Positions 14,690 through 25,953 are shown, counted from the first letter of the stretch. The stretch: 33,077 nucleotides of DNA from JBEKYD01 sp049509915 (GCA_049509915.1 JBEKZL010000045.1:1-33077), one strand, 5' to 3'. Notes: generated by a model from the letters alone, not told the origin. Made by a program: numbers and translations.

Positions 14690-15976
14690 TCAGCACGCCA
14701 GGTCTTCGCGTCCCAGCCGGAAGCCGTTCAGGTTGCCCAGCACGGTGACGGCGATTTGGCGAGGGTCGAAGAATCTCTGCGCGATCCGTTGCACATCGTC
14801 GGCGGTGACCGATTCGATCGATTCCACCAGCTCGTCGAGAGTGAAGAACCTGCCGAAATACATTTCCTGGCGCGCCAGGTTGGACATCCGGCTGGAGGTG
14901 GACTCCAAGCTCAGCATCAGCGAGCCTTTCAGGTGATCCTTGGCCCGCCGCAGCTCCTCCACGCTCACCTGCTCCTGCTTCAATTGGTGGAACTCGCGCA
15001 GAATCGATTCCACCACCCGGCTCGCCGATTCGATCGAGGTGCCGGCGTAAATCGACAGACAGCCGGTATCGCGATACGGGCTCAGCTCGCTGAACACCGC
15101 GTAAGCCAGCCCTTGCCGTTCCCTGATGTTCTGGAACAGCCGCGAGCTCATGCCGCCGCCCAGCAGGGTATTCAACACATAGCAGGCGAATCGCTCGGAG
15201 TGGGGCAGCGGATAGGACGGCACGCCCAGGCAAACATGCACCTGCTCCAACGCCTTTTTATTGCGCAGGGCGATGCGCGCGTGCGTGTTGGGCGGCGAAT
15301 CCGGGCCCAGCGGCGCGCCCGGCGCGGTATTTTCGAAGTGTTGACGCACCAGCCCGACCAGCCGCTCGTGCGTCAGGTTCCCTGCCGCCGTGACAATCAG
15401 GTTGGAAGGCACGTACACCGCCGAATAGTATTCCAGCACCGAGTCCCGATGGAAGCGTTTGACCGTCTCGCGCGTGCCCAGAATCGGTTTGCCCAACGGG
15501 TGATCTTTCCAGAAGTTGGAGGAGAAAATCTCGTGCACCAGGTAGTCCGGGCTGTCCGCCTCCATCTTGATCTCTTCCAGAATCACACCCTTCTCTTTTT
15601 CGATGTCCTCTTCACGGAACGAGGGATTGAGCACCAGGTCGGCGAGGACGTCGAACGCCTGCGAAAGGTGCTGATCCAGGACCTTGGTGTTAAAACACAC
15701 CAGTTCCTTGGCGGTGAAGGCGTCCAGGTTGCCGCCGATCGAATCCACCGACCGGGCGATGTCTTCGGCGGAGCGCGAACTGGTCCCCTTGAATAGCATG
15801 TGCTCGATGAAATGGGAGATTCCGTTGCGCTCCGGAGTTTCCCGGCGCGAACCGGAAGCGATCCACACGCCGACCGAAACCGAGCGCACGTGGGGCATCG
15901 GCTCGGTGATGACGCGCACCCCGTTGGCCAGCACCGTGGTCTCAATGTCACGCAGAGGGCTATGGGCGGAACTCAT
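14690..15976 (-). CDS. M16-family zinc metallopeptidase
   Basis: This is an enzyme of 428 residues. The inverted zinc motif H-x-x-E-H is present as HFIEH (His55, Glu58 catalytic, His59), and the third ligand Glu lies about 75 residues later in VILEEIKME (Glu134/135). GVWIASGSRRETPERNGISH and GMSSRLFQNIRERQGLAYAV (the R/Y region of the inactive-type C-terminal half) match the mitochondrial-processing-peptidase-like subfamily M16B. There is no signal peptide, so it is probably cytoplasmic. I chose the ATG at 15976 because the preceding residues are unlike the family. Single-chain members form homodimers or pair with an inactive partner; no partner gene is adjacent. Confidence 0.92.
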   Translation of the reverse strand: MSSAHSPLRDIETTVLANGVRVITEPMPHVRSVSVGVWIASGSRRETPERNGISHFIEHMLFKGTSSRSAEDIARSVDSIGGNLDAFTAKELVCFNTKVLDQHLSQAFDVLADLVLNPSFREEDIEKEKGVILEEIKMEADSPDYLVHEIFSSNFWKDHPLGKPILGTRETVKRFHRDSVLEYYSAVYVPSNLIVTAAGNLTHERLVGLVRQHFENTAPGAPLGPDSPPNTHARIALRNKKALEQVHVCLGVPSYPLPHSERFACYVLNTLLGGGMSSRLFQNIRERQGLAYAVFSELSPYRDTGCLSIYAGTSIESASRVVESILREFHQLKQEQVSVEELRRAKDHLKGSLMLSLESTSSRMSNLARQEMYFGRFFTLDELVESIESVTADDVQRIAQRFFDPRQIAVTVLGNLNGFRLGREDLAC

Positions 15977-16350
15977 GTTTTTGGAGGAAATGAACGTAGG
16001 TCTGCCTGCTCTATTTGTAACATTATTTGCCGCAGGCTGGGCGAAGTTCCGGCGTGGGGTGTGCCGCATCGGCGCCGGTATGCTGCGCGAATGAGGTTCT
16101 GCGCCTCATCCCGCCCATGACATGCACGCCGCGGTCCATGGTCATCTGGGCGCGGTCCGGCAGCGGGAATCGGGCCGGTCGCGAAACTTCTTGATGAAGC
16201 TGAAAATGTAGTCCCCGCGCCCGCAGTTCAGCCCCGCCGAGTGTTCCCGCAACTCCCAGGGATTTCGTCCATCTCGAAGGCGGCGAGGATGGTTCGATGA
16301 GCACGGTGGCACGGACGGCGCCGCGGGCGCCGGCCTTCGGCAACCCACCG
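15977..16350 (-). other. Gene-poor gap, possible protein remnant
   Basis: No complete gene is visible in this 374-base gap. Around 16160-16280 the minus strand reads NPWELREHSAGLNCGRGDYI then FSFIKKFRDRPDS, which looks more protein-like than its surroundings but matches no family I know. It is closed by stops and lacks a clear start. It may be a remnant or chance. Confidence 0.3.
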
Positions 16351-17664
<1,314 letters not shown>

Positions 17665-17766
17665 GAATTGTCCTGACAACTTAGGATATCGATGGTAGTA
17701 AGAGCCCGCTAGACTTTTACTATGTACTGGTTGTCAATAGAGTTTAGACAGATCGAGAGACGAGTG
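17665..17766 (-). promoter_or_regulatory. Upstream region of metY
   Basis: This 102-base gap between the kinase gene and metY has a perfect TTGACA on the minus strand (17737-17732), but no good TATAAT-like box at 16-18 bases from it. I looked for a SAM-type riboswitch and see no room or conserved stems for one. Confidence 0.35.
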
Positions 17767-19917
17767 TCAAGCTGCGGGGGCCTTCATGCTGTCCTCCACC
17801 GCCCTGTACAGTTCGTCCTTGCGTAACGGCTTCGAAACGTAGCCGTCCATGCCGCTGGTGAGGCACCGCTCACGGTCCCCAACCATGGTGTGAGCGGTCA
17901 TGGCGATGATCGGGATATGGCGTCCGCCGCCTTCTTCCTGCCGCCGTATCGCGGCGGTCGTCTCCAGCCCGTCCATCTCCGGCATCTGAACGTCCATCAG
18001 GATCAGGTCAAATTGCTGAGCTTGCAGCATATTCAGGACCTGTTTGCCGTTCGCCGCCACCGCCACGGTGTGTCCGCGCTTGGCCAGCAGAAAGCCCGCC
18101 AGCTTTTGATTGACTGCGTTGTCCTCCGCCAGTAGGATGCGGAGATGTCCCGGGTTGAATCGAGCGGCATCGCTACGGACGGGACCATCCGGCAGCGGTG
18201 CGGTCAAAGCACCGCTCCGCCTTTCGAAACGCGCAGTGAAGTGGAACGTACTCCCCTTGCCGGCTTCGCTTTCCACCCAGATGCGCCCGTGCATCATCTC
18301 CACCAGCCGCAGCGATATGGTGAGCCCCAGCCCCGTGCCTCCGTACCTTCGGTTCATGGAGCTGTCGCCCTGGATGAAGCTTTCGAAGATGATTTCTTGC
18401 TTGTCCGGAGAAATACCAATTCCCGTATCGGTGACGGCGAAATGAAGAGCGGCGGAATCGGCCATCTCAGCGTCCGTTTCCACCCGAACCGTCACCCCGC
18501 CCTGAGACGTAAACTTGATGGCGTTTCCCACCAGGTTCACCAATACCTGGCGTAATCGCGCCGGGTCGCCCCGCAAACGGCCGGGTACATCGGGCGCCAC
18601 CTGGCACGAGAGCGTCAGCCCCTTTTGGGTCGCGCGGAAAACCAGGGCCCGCACCATTTGGTCCAGCAAGGCGCGCAACTCGAAGTCGATGGCTTCGAAA
18701 TCCATCCGGCCTGCCTCGATCTTCGAAAAATCCAGGATATCGTTCAACAACCCCAGCAGGGAATCGGCCGAGTTCTTTACGGTTTCCAGAAACTCTCGCT
18801 GTTCCACGCTCAGAACCGTGTCGAGCGCCAGCTCCGTCATGCCGATGATGCCGTTCATCGGCGTTCGGATCTCGTGGCTCATGGTGGCCAGGAACTCGCT
18901 CTTCGACCGGTTAGCCGCAGCCGCGGCAAGTTCGGCGCGGCGGCGATCCTCCACTTCCCGCTGCAGCGCCAGGTTGGCTTCCGCAAGGTCCGCCGTGCGT
19001 GCCTCGACCCTTTGCTCCAGTCCATCGTGCGCCTGCCGCAGTTCGGCTTCCGCTTTCTGCCGCTCCCTCACTTCCACTCCCAGGGAGTCATTTCCTTGCT
19101 GCAGGCGCATGGCGTTCTCCGCTTCGCGCCTGAAAGCCAAATACATGCTGACCAGAAGGCCACTCATCGCAAATCCGTACGCCAGGATCTTCAGCACGTG
19201 CCCAACAATATACATACTGTCGCCTGTCTTGTTGTAAACCGTGAGATAGGCGATGTGACTGAGGCCCGCGGCTATCAGCGAAAGCAGGATCGAGTATTCG
19301 AAATGGTCGAACCGCCAGGCGCTCTTCCTGTAATATCCCACCGCCGCCAGAGTGAAGAACACAGCCGGCACCAACTCGGCCGGGCGGTGGACGATCAGGT
19401 TTGGATCATATACCGGGCGCAGCGGAACCAACGAGAAAAACAGGAAGACTGCCAGGCACCAGCTTCCCGCCACAAAGTAAACGAGCCGTTCCTCCGCCAG
19501 GCTCGAAAAAGGGCGCTTCCTCCACAGCCAGATGCTCGCAGCCAGAAAAACCGAAAGGAATATCCGCGAAATCGCGCCGCTCCAGTGGGTTAGAGCGGAA
19601 AGAGCGGAAGGGGTGCGACCTGCCATGAGAGACGAGGTGATAAGCGCGTGATACGCGTCGAGCATCCCGGCCCCCAGGAACCCCGCGCCAACCAGCAGGT
19701 ACACGCGACTGGGCTTCGCGTAGTATCGCGCCAGTGCGATCGCGCCAGTAGTGAGCGCAAGTTGCGTCGAAACTGTCTCCAGGAAAGTGTGGAACTCGCC
19801 GTTCCCCTGCCAGGGCAACCGGCTTACCACGGGCGCCAGTCCCGTAAACCCCAGCGCCAGCAGGATCGCAAACGTAGCCCTTCTTGGCCCGAATCGATCT
19901 CCAGTCGCGTAGTCCAC
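17767..19917 (-). CDS. Membrane hybrid histidine kinase (MASE3-like sensor, HisKA, HATPase, REC)
   Basis: This 716-residue protein starts with about eight TM helices (residues 15-265) containing GAGFLGAGMLDAYHAL, the G-x-LD-x-x-H pattern of MASE3 sensor domains. A coiled coil spans 275-340. HisKA has phospho-acceptor His348 (ATMSHEIRTPMNG). The ATPase has N-box NLVGNAIKF (Asn461 and Asn465), G1 box DTGIG (Asp497) and GGTGLGL. The REC domain (592-710) has acceptor Asp642 (LMDVQMPEMDG) and Lys696 (SKPL). There is no HPt domain and no response regulator next door, so the phosphate must pass to an unlinked HPt protein. It is divergent from the Rrf2 regulator, 105 bases away. The ligand is unknown. 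Confidence 0.92.
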   Translation of the reverse strand: MDYATGDRFGPRRATFAILLALGFTGLAPVVSRLPWQGNGEFHTFLETVSTQLALTTGAIALARYYAKPSRVYLLVGAGFLGAGMLDAYHALITSSLMAGRTPSALSALTHWSGAISRIFLSVFLAASIWLWRKRPFSSLAEERLVYFVAGSWCLAVFLFFSLVPLRPVYDPNLIVHRPAELVPAVFFTLAAVGYYRKSAWRFDHFEYSILLSLIAAGLSHIAYLTVYNKTGDSMYIVGHVLKILAYGFAMSGLLVSMYLAFRREAENAMRLQQGNDSLGVEVRERQKAEAELRQAHDGLEQRVEARTADLAEANLALQREVEDRRRAELAAAAANRSKSEFLATMSHEIRTPMNGIIGMTELALDTVLSVEQREFLETVKNSADSLLGLLNDILDFSKIEAGRMDFEAIDFELRALLDQMVRALVFRATQKGLTLSCQVAPDVPGRLRGDPARLRQVLVNLVGNAIKFTSQGGVTVRVETDAEMADSAALHFAVTDTGIGISPDKQEIIFESFIQGDSSMNRRYGGTGLGLTISLRLVEMMHGRIWVESEAGKGSTFHFTARFERRSGALTAPLPDGPVRSDAARFNPGHLRILLAEDNAVNQKLAGFLLAKRGHTVAVAANGKQVLNMLQAQQFDLILMDVQMPEMDGLETTAAIRRQEEGGGRHIPIIAMTAHTMVGDRERCLTSGMDGYVSKPLRKDELYRAVEDSMKAPAA

Positions 19918-20022
19918 TACTTTGTACTCATCGGATAATTGAGTCTGAAACTGTAGGCGGTGGGCAAATCAACCTGCTTCTTGGCTTCAAGACCGCGTTC
20001 CTGAAGTACCCTGGAGGCAGGC

Positions 20023-20496
20023 ATGCGCACCATTTCGAAGCGGACCCAATACGGATTGAAGGCCATTCAAGGCCTCGCCCGGCGCTACCGGGAAGGGCCG
20101 ATCCTCATCAGTACCTTGGCAAAGGAGGAATCGATTCCGCTGAAATTCCTGGAAGCCATCCTGCTCGACCTGAAAAGCCATGGCGTGCTCGAGAGCAAAC
20201 TGGGCCGGAAGGGGGGGTATCGTCTGAGCCGCCCGCCTTCGACGATCAACATCGGCTCGCTGGTCCGCATTCTGGAGGGGCCGCTGGCGCCGCTTCCCTG
20301 CGCTAGTGAAACCGCCTACCGCCCGTGCCGGGAATGCGAGGACGTGGAGGTGTGCGGTACCCGCATCATCATGCGGCAGGTGCGTGATGCCATCTGCGGG
20401 GTTTTGGACCGGACCACGCTGGCCGATCTGCTCCAACAGGTGGATACCTGCCGCCGCCAGCGCGGCGACATCGAGCCGACCATGTATCACATCTGA
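20023..20496 (+). CDS. Rrf2-family transcriptional regulator with Cys cluster
   Basis: This is a 157-residue regulator. The winged helix occupies about residues 1-80: RTQYGLKAIQGLARRY, PLKFLEAILLDLKSHGVLES and KLGRKGGYRLSRPP, the Rrf2 recognition and wing pattern. Cysteines at 93, 102, 105 and 111 lie in the loop where IscR and NsrR place their Fe-S ligands; further cysteines are at 125 and 143. This supports a [2Fe-2S] or [4Fe-4S] sensing form, although ligand identity is inferred. The ATG at 20023 has GGAGG five bases upstream. The divergent kinase is the only linked gene, and no Isc or Suf genes are nearby. Confidence 0.88.
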   Translation: MRTISKRTQYGLKAIQGLARRYREGPILISTLAKEESIPLKFLEAILLDLKSHGVLESKLGRKGGYRLSRPPSTINIGSLVRILEGPLAPLPCASETAYRPCRECEDVEVCGTRIIMRQVRDAICGVLDRTTLADLLQQVDTCRRQRGDIEPTMYHI

Positions 20497-20551
20497 CGCC
20501 GGCCGCCGCCAAGGACCGGTGCCGCGCCTCGCCGCGAGCGCCTTTGTCAGC

Positions 20552-21013
20552 ATGAGGGCTATGCGAAAAGCGTGGCTGCTCCTCGCCGCCGCCCTGCCCG
20601 TTCCAGGCCAGCCGCCCAAGATCGCTGTCATTGGGCTGGTGCATGCACACTATCGCTCCAACTTGCCGCGCATGGTGGGCCCAAGCGGCGTTCGACTGGT
20701 GGGCATCGCCGAAACCCTGCCGGACCTGGTAGCCGAAGCCAAGCGGATCGCGCCCGACGCGCCCTTCTTCGCCGACTACAAGAAAATGCTGGACCAGACC
20801 AAGCCGGATATCGTCTGGGCTTTAGTCGAGAACAACCGACATCTGGAAATCGCCCGCGAGTGCGCGCCGCGCAAGATCAATCTGATCTTCGAGAAGCCGC
20901 TGGCCTCGACGTTCACCGACGCCGAGGAGATTGCCACCCTGGCGCGGCGCTACGGTATCCGGCAGAGCCGTGAAACTGCGCTGAAGCGGAGGCACTCCCC
21001 AGGCGCCACGTGA
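20552..21013 (+). pseudogene. Truncated Gfo/Idh/MocA-family oxidoreductase
   Basis: From ATG 20552 or 20561 this gives about 150 residues: a short signal-like segment (MRKAWLLLAAALPVPG), then a Rossmann N-terminus. KIAVIGLVHAHY is the dinucleotide loop, RLVGIAETLPDLVAEAKRIA the second strand and helix, PDIVWALVENNRHLEIAREC the third, and NLIFEKPLASTFTDAEEIA carries the conserved E-K-P motif of the family. Normal members run to 330-450 residues with a C-terminal catalytic/dimer domain. Here the frame leaves the family after ARRYGIRQ and ends 17 residues later. A 3' deletion at about 20965 joined to unrelated sequence explains this best. A minimal functional protein is unlikely. Confidence 0.7.
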
Positions 21014-21051
21014 AATCAACGGGTTGCGAGTTGGTGCCATACTCATAACTT

Positions 21052-22494
21052 ATGGCTTATCGGGATCTGCGGGAGTTCATCCGGGCACTGGAAACAAACG
21101 GCGAGTTGAGGCGCGTGGAGGCCGAGGTCGACCCGATTCTGGAAATCGCCGAATTCGCCGACCGGGCCGTGAAACAGGGCGGCCCGGCGCTGCTGTTCGA
21201 GAAACCCAAAGGATATGGCACGCCGGTGCTGATCAACGCCTTCGCCTCGATGCGCAGAATGGAGTTGGCGCTCGAGGTGGGCTCGGTGGAGGAAGTCGCC
21301 GCGCGCATCGTCGAGTTTCTTGAAATGCGTATGCCCGAAGGCATCGTCGGCAAACTCAAAATGCTGCCGAAACTGGCCGAAATGGGCGCGTTTTTCCCCA
21401 AGACGGTTTCGAAGGCCCCCTGCCAGGAGGTGGTGCGAACCGAGTTTTCGCTGTTCGATTACCCCATCTTGAAATGCTGGCCCGAAGACGGCGGCCGCTT
21501 CATCACTCTTCCGCTGGTGTTTTCCCGCAATCCCGAAAGCGGCAAGCGCAACTGCGGGATGTACCGCCTGCAGGTGTTCGACGAGCGCACCACCGGCATG
21601 CACTGGCAGACGCATAAACAGGGCGCCGAACACTATCGCCGCAACCGGCAGCAGGCCGCCCGGCGCATGGACATCGCCGTGGCCATCGGTGCCGACCCCG
21701 CAACCATGTATTCGGCCATCCTGCCGCTGCCGCCGGATCTGGACGAGATGATGATCGCCGGTTTCCTGCGCCAGAGCCCGGTGGAAATGGTCAAGTGCCG
21801 CACCAGCGACCTGGATGTGCCCGCCAACGCCGAAATCGTGCTGGAAGGCTACGTGGAAATCGGGGAACTGCGCACAGAGGGCCCCTTTGGCGACCACACC
21901 GGCTTTTATTCCCTGGCCGACGAATACCCCGTCTTCCACGTCACCTGCGTGACCCAGCGAAAAGACCCGATTTATGCCACCACCATCGTCGGGCCGCCGC
22001 CCATGGAGGATTACTACATGGGCAAGGCTATCGAGCGCATCTTCCTTCCGCTCATGCGCCTGCAACTGCCCGAAGTCCGCGACATCGCCATGCCGGCCGA
22101 GGGCGTGTTCCACAACCTGATTCTGGTGAAGATTCGCAAGTCCTACCCCGGCCACGCGCGCAAAGTCATGCATGCCATCTGGGGTACCGGCCAGGCGATG
22201 TTTTCCAAGGTCGTCGTGGTAGTGGATGAAGATGTCGACGTGCAGAATTACAGCGAGGTGCTGTGGAAGGCACTCAACAATATCGACCCGGAGCGCGACC
22301 TGGAATTCGTGAAAGGCCCGGTGGATTCGCTCGACCACTCTAGCCGCCTCGCCAACTACGGCTCCAAAGTCGGCATCGACGCCACCCGCAAATGGCCCGA
22401 GGAGGGTTTCACCCGACCCTGGCCCGGCGTGATCGCCATGTCGGAAGAAGTGAAGCACCGCGTGGACGAACTGTGGAAGCGGGCGGGGCTATGA
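21052..22494 (+). CDS. UbiD-family prenylated-FMN-dependent decarboxylase
   Basis: This protein has 480 residues, the usual UbiD length. The catalytic triad is present: Arg172 (MYRLQV), Glu276 (LRTEGPFG) and Asp281 (GDHTGFYS). KRNCGMYR gives the metal/phosphate ligand Asn168 and PPDLDEMMIAG the metal Glu232. VVRTEFSLFDYPILKCWPED and the closing DDxxH-like stretch NNIDPERDLEFVKGPVDSLD fit UbiD/4-hydroxybenzoate-type decarboxylases. Possible substrates include 4-hydroxybenzoate or ubiquinone/menaquinone precursors and aromatic acids; the sequence does not decide. The enzyme needs prenyl-FMN from a UbiX partner, which is not in this window. The start has no Shine-Dalgarno (CATACTCATAACTTATG). 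Confidence 0.9.
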   Translation: MAYRDLREFIRALETNGELRRVEAEVDPILEIAEFADRAVKQGGPALLFEKPKGYGTPVLINAFASMRRMELALEVGSVEEVAARIVEFLEMRMPEGIVGKLKMLPKLAEMGAFFPKTVSKAPCQEVVRTEFSLFDYPILKCWPEDGGRFITLPLVFSRNPESGKRNCGMYRLQVFDERTTGMHWQTHKQGAEHYRRNRQQAARRMDIAVAIGADPATMYSAILPLPPDLDEMMIAGFLRQSPVEMVKCRTSDLDVPANAEIVLEGYVEIGELRTEGPFGDHTGFYSLADEYPVFHVTCVTQRKDPIYATTIVGPPPMEDYYMGKAIERIFLPLMRLQLPEVRDIAMPAEGVFHNLILVKIRKSYPGHARKVMHAIWGTGQAMFSKVVVVVDEDVDVQNYSEVLWKALNNIDPERDLEFVKGPVDSLDHSSRLANYGSKVGIDATRKWPEEGFTRPWPGVIAMSEEVKHRVDELWKRAGL

Positions 22495-22616
22495 CCAGGT
22501 AGTGGGTCGAGATTTGCTGCCACCCGCAACACCTTGAAAAGATTGACGAGTCCCTGTCGGTTGGGGGAACCCGCAGAGGCTTTGTAGCTTATTTTGAAAG
22601 GGGTTAGCGCACGGCT

Positions 22617-22646
22617 TTGAGGTGCGGCCTCCGAATAGGCTACAAT
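22617..22646 (+). promoter_or_regulatory. Promoter of tRNA-His
   Basis: TTGAGG (22617-22622) and TACAAT (22641-22646) are spaced 18 bases apart and end 20 bases before the tRNA, a normal distance for a stable-RNA promoter. Confidence 0.5.
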
Positions 22647-22666
22647 AAAACCGTTCATCCGGTGCG

Positions 22667-22743
22667 GTGGGTGTAGCTCAGCTGGTAGCAGCGTCAGATT
22701 GTGGTTCTGAAAGTCGTGGGTTCGAATCCCACCACCCACCCCA
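22667..22743 (+). tRNA. tRNA-His (anticodon GTG)
   Basis: Acceptor GTGGGTG pairs with CACCCAC. The anticodon stem TCAGA/TCTGA encloses TTGTGGT, giving GTG (His). The T arm is GTGGG-TTCGAAT-CCCAC. G at 22666 faces C73 (22740), the extra G-1:C73 pair that marks tRNA-His. CCA (22741-22743) is encoded. The D stem has three clear pairs and one C-C mismatch. It is transcribed in the same direction as the UbiD gene, after a 170-base gap with its own promoter. Confidence 0.93.
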
Positions 22744-22965
22744 GAATCCCACGCCTTCCGCGGGATGCACAACGGCGCCAAGCCTGGATGGTTCGTGAAA
22801 AAACAACAACCCATTCAATTGGAACCACTTAGGCCAATCCAGACGGGGGCGTTCCGCTTTTCCAATCACGCCGGCCATGCACAAGAATGCACAACGACGC
22901 CCCCAGGGAGATGTGGCTGACCCGCCCGCGGGCGTGGCTTCCGATGCACAAAAATGCACAACGGC
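22744..22965. repeat. tRNA-His downstream gap with TGCACAA repeats
   Basis: No gene is visible. ATGCACAAGAATGCACAACG starts near 22875, and ATGCACAAAAATGCACAACG near 22944; a half copy, GATGCACAACGGCG, starts near 22761. The same paired motif, ATGCACAAAATTGCACAAC, occurs inside the decayed SEC-C gene at about 8772. The region may hold the worn remnant of a related gene or a short mobile repeat. Confidence 0.5.
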
Positions 22966-24480
<1,515 letters not shown>

Positions 24481-24496
24481 AAGTCTCCTCTTCGTT

Positions 24497-24610
24497 CGTG
24501 GCGCACGCACTCGTGCGTGCCGGGTCGAGTCTCAACTCGACGCCTCTGCGCCCAGGCGCCGTGAGCGTCGGCAGGAATGCCGACGCGGCAGGCACCGTGC
24601 GTGCGCCACG
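24497..24610. repeat. Cloverleaf-like inverted-repeat element between two genes
   Basis: A perfect 14-bp inverted repeat (CGTGGCGCACGCAC at 24497-24510, complement at 24597-24610) encloses two internal stem-loops: GTCGAGT-CTCA-ACTCGAC (24524-24541) and CGTCGGCA-GGAA-TGCCGACG (24566-24585). The 5' arm can instead fold locally as GCACGCAC-TC-GTGCGTGC (24503-24520). The whole 114-base unit could form a multi-branched structure in DNA or RNA. It fills almost all of the gap between the M20 gene and mmsA and looks like an intergenic mosaic or REP-type repeat. Confidence 0.75.
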
Positions 24611-24618
24611 TCTGCCCT

Positions 24619-25860
24619 TTACCGCCGGCCAATCCAGCCGATCGCTTTGTCCGCCAACCGGTCGAATGCTGCCACTGACAATTCCAAATGCTCTTCCTTT
24701 GTATCTTCTATTTTATTGTGGCTGATGCCGCCCAGGGATTGGACGAACATCATCACGGTGGGAATTCCGACGCGGGAAACCTCGGCGGCGTCGTGCAGCG
24801 GACCGGAGGGCAGCCGGTGCGAGGTTCCCGCCACTTCGCGGATGGCGGCTTCGCACAGGTCGAGCAGTTCGGGGTGAAAAGCGATCGGCTCGATGCTCCA
24901 GATGCGCGACCATTCCACGGTGCAACGCTCTTCGCCGGCGAAGCGCTCGCTTGCTTCCCGCGCCTCGCGGAACATTTGCGCCAACACAGCGGCATCCAGG
25001 TCCCGCTGGTCGAGGGTTGCCTCGCATCGGCCCACCACCGCGGTGACAATGCCGGGGAAGGTCTTGAGGCTGCCCATGGTCGAAACCGCGTCGGGATGCT
25101 TGCGGGCGATGGGGCGGATTTCCAGAGCCAGCTTGGCCGCGGCAGCCAGCGCGTCCCTCCGGGCGTTCATGGGCGTGGAACCGGAATGCGCTTCCTGCCC
25201 GTGAAAAGTGACGGCGTGCCGCTCCACGCCTTTGGTGCCGAGAACCACGCCCAGCGGGAGCCCGAGGGTTTCGAGCACCGGCCCCTGCTCGATGTGCAGC
25301 TCGATATAGGCAGCGGCGTGTTTTTGTTCGGCTGCGGCTTCGGGGAATCGGTCGATGGCGAAGCCGCAGCGGCCGAGCGCGTCTTCCAGGCGAGTGCCGT
25401 CGCGGTCCGTACGCGCGCGGTCGGCGGCGATGCTGTGGGTTCCGGCGAAGGCCGAGGAGCCCAACAGGCTGCGGCCGAAGCGCGCGCCTTCTTCATCCGC
25501 CCAATCCACCAGGCGGATGGTCACTGGTGGACGGCCGTGGTATTGGCCGACGATGCGGCGCAGCACCTCCAGGCCAGCCAGCACGTTCAGGCTGCCGTCC
25601 AGCCAGCCGCCATTGGGCACCGAATCCAGGTGGCCGCCGATGAGCAGGGATTTCTCCGATTCCCCGCGGAGGGTTACCCAGTTATTGCCGGCCGCATCCA
25701 GATGATGTTCGACGGGAAGGCCTTCGAGCTTACCGGCGAACCATTCGCGAGCCTTGAGCCAGGTGTTGGTCCAGGCCACGCGCTGGGCACCGTTGGCATC
25801 GTCCGCCAGCGCCCGCAACTCTTTCAACTCCGCCACCGTTCGGGTGGGATCGAGCCCCAT
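24619..25860 (-). CDS. M20-family amidohydrolase (N-carbamoyl-amino-acid hydrolase / beta-ureidopropionase type)
   Basis: This 413-residue dinuclear metal amidohydrolase shows GGHLDSVPNGGWLDGSLNVLA (His77, Asp88), WADEEGARFG (Glu123/124), ELHIEQGPVL (His189) and GGISHNK (His381). ERHAVTFHGQEAHSGSTPM is in the lid/dimer domain. These blocks identify the HyuC/AllC/PydC branch that removes a carbamoyl group from N-carbamoyl amino acids or acts on allantoate. With mmsA downstream on the same strand, a role as beta-ureidopropionase in reductive pyrimidine breakdown is an attractive inference: it would give beta-alanine, which is converted through malonate semialdehyde to acetyl-CoA. The required aminotransferase and dihydropyrimidinase are not seen here. 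Confidence 0.87.
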   Translation of the reverse strand: MGLDPTRTVAELKELRALADDANGAQRVAWTNTWLKAREWFAGKLEGLPVEHHLDAAGNNWVTLRGESEKSLLIGGHLDSVPNGGWLDGSLNVLAGLEVLRRIVGQYHGRPPVTIRLVDWADEEGARFGRSLLGSSAFAGTHSIAADRARTDRDGTRLEDALGRCGFAIDRFPEAAAEQKHAAAYIELHIEQGPVLETLGLPLGVVLGTKGVERHAVTFHGQEAHSGSTPMNARRDALAAAAKLALEIRPIARKHPDAVSTMGSLKTFPGIVTAVVGRCEATLDQRDLDAAVLAQMFREAREASERFAGEERCTVEWSRIWSIEPIAFHPELLDLCEAAIREVAGTSHRLPSGPLHDAAEVSRVGIPTVMMFVQSLGGISHNKIEDTKEEHLELSVAAFDRLADKAIGWIGRR

Positions 25861-25927
25861 AGGTTTCCTTTCGTGATCTAGAGTAGCAGGGGTTTCGACC
25901 GCGAGAGCCGCGATTTACTCTTTAACA

Positions 25928-25953
25928 GTTCTTAACCGTAACATCGGTATCCG
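25928..25953 (+). promoter_or_regulatory. Conserved motif upstream of receptor 1
   Basis: This motif begins GTTCTTA, has CGTA in the middle and ends GGTA-N-CCG. It is shared at 20 of 26 positions with 29459-29484 upstream of the second receptor. In both cases a CGTA-N-N-AT core (TAACAT here, TACTAT there) could be a -10 box. It ends about 155 bases before the GTG. A second GTTCTTA follows at 25953-25959. The remaining leader to 26108 carries a GGGGGA Shine-Dalgarno. Confidence 0.45.

Noticed and set aside
17665..17766. SAM riboswitch upstream of metY
   Set aside because: The gap is only 102 bases and lacks the conserved multi-stem core; no terminator hairpin is present.
21043..22458. 471-codon minus-strand open frame opposite UbiD
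   Set aside because: His/Gly-rich antisense translation of a well-supported UbiD gene.
22678..22959. Minus-strand open frame across tRNA-His
   Set aside because: It is the antisense of the tRNA and its repeat-bearing flank.
22667..22965. Integrative element inserted at tRNA-His
   Set aside because: No integrase, no duplicated tRNA 3' end and no att-like direct repeat in the flank.
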